A stretch of 64,000 nucleotides of DNA from Hedera helix (Eukaryota; Streptophyta; Magnoliopsida; Apiales; Araliaceae): NCBI GenBank assembly GCA_947179155.2, contig OX359264.1:1794001-1858000 (forward strand), read 5' to 3'. Below are positions 60,323 through 64,000 of this stretch, piece after piece (within the stretch, counting starts at the first letter, position 1; every line of letters starts with the position of its first letter). The notes below the pieces were generated by a model. That model made no database searches and was not told where the DNA came from. It saw nothing but the letters and a program-made list of their open reading frames with translations. Position numbers and translations under genes: made by a program.

Positions 60323-60679
60323 TCATTGGCTGGACACAGGAACAATTTCTTCAGCTGGGGCTGCATCAGTTGTTGCTGACTTCTTTGTAAGAGACTTGGG
60401 TGTGTCAATGTCATCTTGCACACAACGTTGCTGAGGGTGCGATAAAAGCACACACATGTGACGGAACAGGATACGCGTTAAACCCTGGCCACTCTCGAAA
60501 ATGTAGCCCTCGTACTCGCTAACTTGTTCAAGGGCGTCCACGAGAGCATCATACACCTTTTGCGGACAGTTTTCAGGTCCAGGCTTGTCGTGGAGGTACA
60601 TCACATCCAAAGTAAAGAGTTTCTGACTTGCAGGCCATTGATGTTGCGGTGGTACTGATGATCTGCAATAGAGTAGAAT
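60323..60679 (-). CDS. MERIT40/BABAM1-like protein, last exon (partial)
   Basis: A 119-codon terminal exon starts in phase 0 after the acceptor TCATACAG and ends at a TAA. It reads ILLYCRSSVPPQHQWPASQK, then LFTLDVMYLHDKPGPENCPQ, KVYDALVDALEQVSEYEGYI, FRHMCVLLSHPQQRC and a tail ending EEIVPVSSQ. The pattern, especially LL-HP-QR-Q near the end, fits the C-terminal half of the VWA-domain protein MERIT40 (BRISC and BRCA1-A complex member 1), which scaffolds a K63-specific deubiquitinase complex in DNA repair and signalling. No upstream exon was found in the remaining 3.3 kb, so the last intron is long and runs past the window, or the gene is truncated. The exon itself is intact. Confidence 0.75.
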   Translation of the reverse strand: MLLYCRSSVPPQHQWPASQKLFTLDVMYLHDKPGPENCPQKVYDALVDALEQVSEYEGYIFESGQGLTRILFRHMCVLLSHPQQRCVQDDIDTPKSLTKKSATTDAAPAEEIVPVSSQ

Positions 60680-62450
60680 CTGTATGACAGAAAGTTTACG
60701 CATAAGGTAAGATATTTATATAACAAATAGAATAATAAGTGTTTATATGATTGTGTACAATGAAGAAAAAGGGCGTGTCCTCACTTCTATGTTCTTCAAA
60801 TCTCATAAAAATTTCACTCTTATGAAACAAGAAAAAGGGTAAAGCATTTTTGACACCAGTAGATACAAACTACACAGCAGTGCGATGAGAAAACATAAAA
60901 TGGGAATATTTCATTGTCATATATTGTTCCTAAATATCTCCACTGAAGTTTAAAGTACAATAGCTTACCATCTACTATTAAAAAAATTGCAGAATAAAGT
61001 TGAGAATATCATATTCTTAAAGTAAAACGACACCAAATTGGAACAGCAACCAAGAATAGAAAAACAAGTGCATGGAGCACAGCTAAACCAAACAAAGCAT
61101 AGCAGATATGGGAGCAACCATTATCCCCTATTACACATTTGAGCTTGATAAGGTCCGAATTTGTAATAATTAATTTAGAAGGGGAGCTTAATAGATTAAT
61201 TTACTTTTAGAAAATCTTGGTCTTTTTTTTTTTTAATTGTAGTTCCCCAAGTGATTTTGTTCAAATATTCTTGTGAACAAAATAAAGAGAGTGTGATAGA
61301 GATCCACTAATCAGATAACGCAACGATATATCTTGGTTCACTATATATATCTCTACCAGATATATATAACTAGTCCAGTCCCCAAACCCCTCTCTAGGAT
61401 TTGAAAATTTTTCATTATAAAAATAGCTCAACTCTTTACGTAGGTGGAGAAACTTTTATATAAATCTGATTCTTTCTTAAGGCTACTCTACCCTAGTATC
61501 CTTCAAGGATAGCAGATTCCCTTTCTAGAGAACTTATATTCCTTCTTCGACTGGTCTTGGAACTTGACGTCTTTTCCTTTCCTCACACACTTGGAAATCC
61601 AAATTTATGGCCTTCTTAATATCTTGATCTTGGAACAAGAATCACTTAATTTCTTACACACTAGAAGAATACCTAGCTCAACCCCTTGTTTAAAAAAGAT
61701 TTTAATTTGTCTTAATTAATGCTTCTATAAATAAGTCGATAGACAAAGTTTAAGTTCAGATATGTCAAGTATATCAATTCACAAGAAAAAAATAATGATA
61801 GTTATTAATTAATTCTTGCAAGTATGATATATGACATTTAAACCAATGATCACAATAAATATGGCAGTTTATATGTTAGGATAAGTTAGTTTGGTTGATA
61901 TAAAACACTTTTTATAAAGTGAGAATATCAACACTTTGGAGTAAGGTCGATCTTAGACTCTTTATAAATCAAATGTCTATATATTTTAGCTTATCACTCT
62001 CAAAGAAATGACTATATACGAATCGTCCATTCATACGCAAAGTAAAAATATTTTCCATTTAAGAATTATAAAGATAATGCTGACTACACTAAAGATAACC
62101 GGGTTATCTAATTTTAGGAAAAATTGTCTTGTATCACTTTCCTTAAAATGATTACAATTTGCAATTAGTTAAGTTGACAGAACTCAGATTCTTAAGTATA
62201 AATGGGTACGTATCAGGACTTGAAAATTGATCATTTGTTTTTCATTTTCGATGAAAGGACTATGTATAAAACTTTGATTAATATATATAGTTAATATATA
62301 ATGCGTAACTTGAATTAGCACAATAAATGTATGAATGCAAGTGTACGTGCTTTTGTGCTTTATAGTGTTTAATATGAATAAATATAACTATAATGACAAT
62401 ATTAAACACAAATAAGAAAGTGATAACATAGCACAGAGATATAAGCTTAG

Positions 62451-62502
<52 letters not shown>

Positions 62503-63773
62503 ATCTTGTGTGTATATATGTATATGAAATAGAAATTCCTTGCTCTTTACTCATTTCTTAAACTCACTAAAATCTAGTTTTGAGAGAATAAAAGACTAAA
62601 AGAGATGAAGAGAATGTAGGCAACTTTTGCTTTGGCTAGATTAAAGAGAAATGAATGAATAAGGTAGATTTTTATAGGTACACCATTTGGAAATGAAGGG
62701 CTTGGATTAATTTAAGCAAAGTTTGATTAAATGACCCGTATTTATTCGCCAAAATATCTTGAATCTTTGTCCCATGAAAATGCGCACAGTGGGCTACTCA
62801 AGAAAGAAAAGAGATGGATTTCATTTGATTTCTTTTGTACTTCTTAAGTTTCATTTTCTTACCACTTGGGGCTAAAAGTTGACTTTTAATTTACAAAAGC
62901 TTGCATGGCCGGATTTATTAAGCAAAAAGGAGATTATGTTTTGTACTTTTCATATCTTTTCCTTCCCTTTATTCTTTAAAGGACATGTTCTAATTCATTT
63001 GCATTTTGGCCGGGTAAAGGAAGAAAAGATAAGATTTTTGAATCACTTTGTACTTTCATTCTTTTTCTTTTCCTTTGCCAAGTCATAATTTCATTTCAAG
63101 CACATGTTAATTTTTTAAATCACTTTGGTCGAAATATGTGTAAAAAGGGAGTAGGAATTTTGAAATATCTCCTTAAATAATATTTAGTCCAATCACTAAA
63201 TACTTAATTTTAGTTCCTTTTGGACTTTTGATAAAATGGAGTAAGAAATAGAATTTTTAGCCAAAACTAGTTACCCTTAAAAAATTTAATTTTTGAAATA
63301 AACTTATTTGACCAATATCATTAGATCGTTATGGTTTGGAAATAAAATTTATAACAGTTTAAAAAAATTGAAAATAGATTAATAGAAATTAGAAAAATAT
63401 ATGTATTTAAAGTAAATGAAAATACTTAATGAAAAGTAATACTAAAAATAGTGGTATATATATTACATAGAAATGCAATGCAATATGAATCCTATGGAGA
63501 GGATTCTAACCTAGGTTTTTCTAAACGAATTTTAATATTAAGTCCTTTTTGTTATCATCAAAACTTTTGATTAATTTTTAATCCCTTCAGAGCTATCAAA
63601 GAAAAAGGCTATACAACATATGCATAAATATAAACACCGAACCACACATCATCTAGCTAGAGAATGTGCATTTATTCGTATGGAGCATAAGCGAATTTTT
63701 TTTTGGGAGTTACTCTTAAATTTTAATATATATATATATATATATATATAGTCCCCTTCTCCAACGAACCTTA
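60680..63773. other. Probable intron of the MERIT40-like gene, AT-rich
   Basis: No exon was found on either strand. It includes a pure TA microsatellite at 62,452-62,500 and a block at about 61,210-61,700 with GATAACGCAACGATATATC and several TCTTGGAAC-type phrases that looks like a decayed transposon, but no ends were found. The rest is low-complexity AT sequence. Confidence 0.4.
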
Positions 63774-63875
63774 AAAAGCGAACCAAAGACGAACCGTCGT
63801 CTTTGGTATCTATGGCGACGGTTCGACCCGTCGCCATAGATACCAAAGACGATGGTTCGTCTTTAGTTCGCTTTT
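63774..63875. repeat. Near-perfect hairpin (48-bp arms, 6-base loop), MITE-like
   Basis: The left arm 63774-63821 and right arm 63828-63875 are complementary except for two positions, around the loop TTCGAC. Each arm itself contains the near-palindrome AAAGACGAACCGTCGTCTTT. Imperfect TA tracts flank it (63,726-63,750 and 63,889-63,901), so it probably lies inside a MITE inserted in a microsatellite. Confidence 0.92.
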
Positions 63876-64000
63876 GAAAATTTTCCTATATATATATATA
63901 TGACTCCTTAATATACTTTAATTAAGGATTTTCTTAGAATGTGCCCTTAGGGCACATGTTAAGCGCGAAATTTAATGCATAATATTATTTGTTTATGTAT

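Overview
This is nuclear DNA from a flowering plant, probably a eudicot. It is AT-rich, its genes are split by many GT-AG introns, it carries (TA)n and (CT)n microsatellites, and it is heavily loaded with LTR retrotransposons, hAT, Mutator-like and Harbinger-like elements. The proteins I recognise are plant ones: ELF3, EPSIN, a neprosin-domain protein, a GT14/BC10-like transferase and an arabinogalactan peptide. All exon limits were read by hand from splice sites, reading frame and remembered family sequences. No search was run.

Positions 1-18,500 form the gene-rich part. The 3' end of an EPSIN-type clathrin adaptor (+) converges on a 10-exon exonuclease/KH gene (-). That gene is divergent from a complete four-exon EARLY FLOWERING 3 gene (+), which converges on a seven-exon neprosin-domain gene (-). 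The exonuclease/KH and ELF3 pair matches my memory of the order near At2g25910-At2g25930 in Arabidopsis.

Positions 20,052-34,089 hold a Ty3/gypsy element of the Tat type on the minus strand. It has matching 5-bp target duplications (ATCTC), about 560-bp LTRs, gag, protease, RT, two RNase H domains and integrase, all broken by frameshifts and stops. Between integrase and the 3' LTR lies a three-exon gene on the opposite (+) strand with its own promoter-like sequence. It encodes a gypsy-type 'transposase'-like domain, an 11-residue repeat and a coiled coil. A second minus-strand LTR element (3,800 bp, duplication GTAAT, one 3.0-kb LTR plus a short remnant) sits inside the right-hand LTR. The outer element itself landed in one arm of an older fold-back sequence.

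Positions 34,700-42,250 contain a CZIB/DUF866 zinc-protein gene with intact splice sites and zinc cysteines but a frameshift in exon 1 and a stop in exon 3. Its introns hold a Harbinger-like MITE, a hAT MITE in a TA tract, and a Mutator-like element carrying what looks like the start of MED25.

Positions 44,900-64,000 contain a two-exon GT14/BC10-like gene with a hAT derivative in its intron, a short arabinogalactan peptide gene, a decayed PHAX-like pseudogene, the last exon of a MERIT40/BABAM1-like gene (-) and, at the right edge, a near-perfect 48-bp-arm hairpin. The remaining intergenic DNA is AT-rich with only low-complexity sequence and weak repeat relics.
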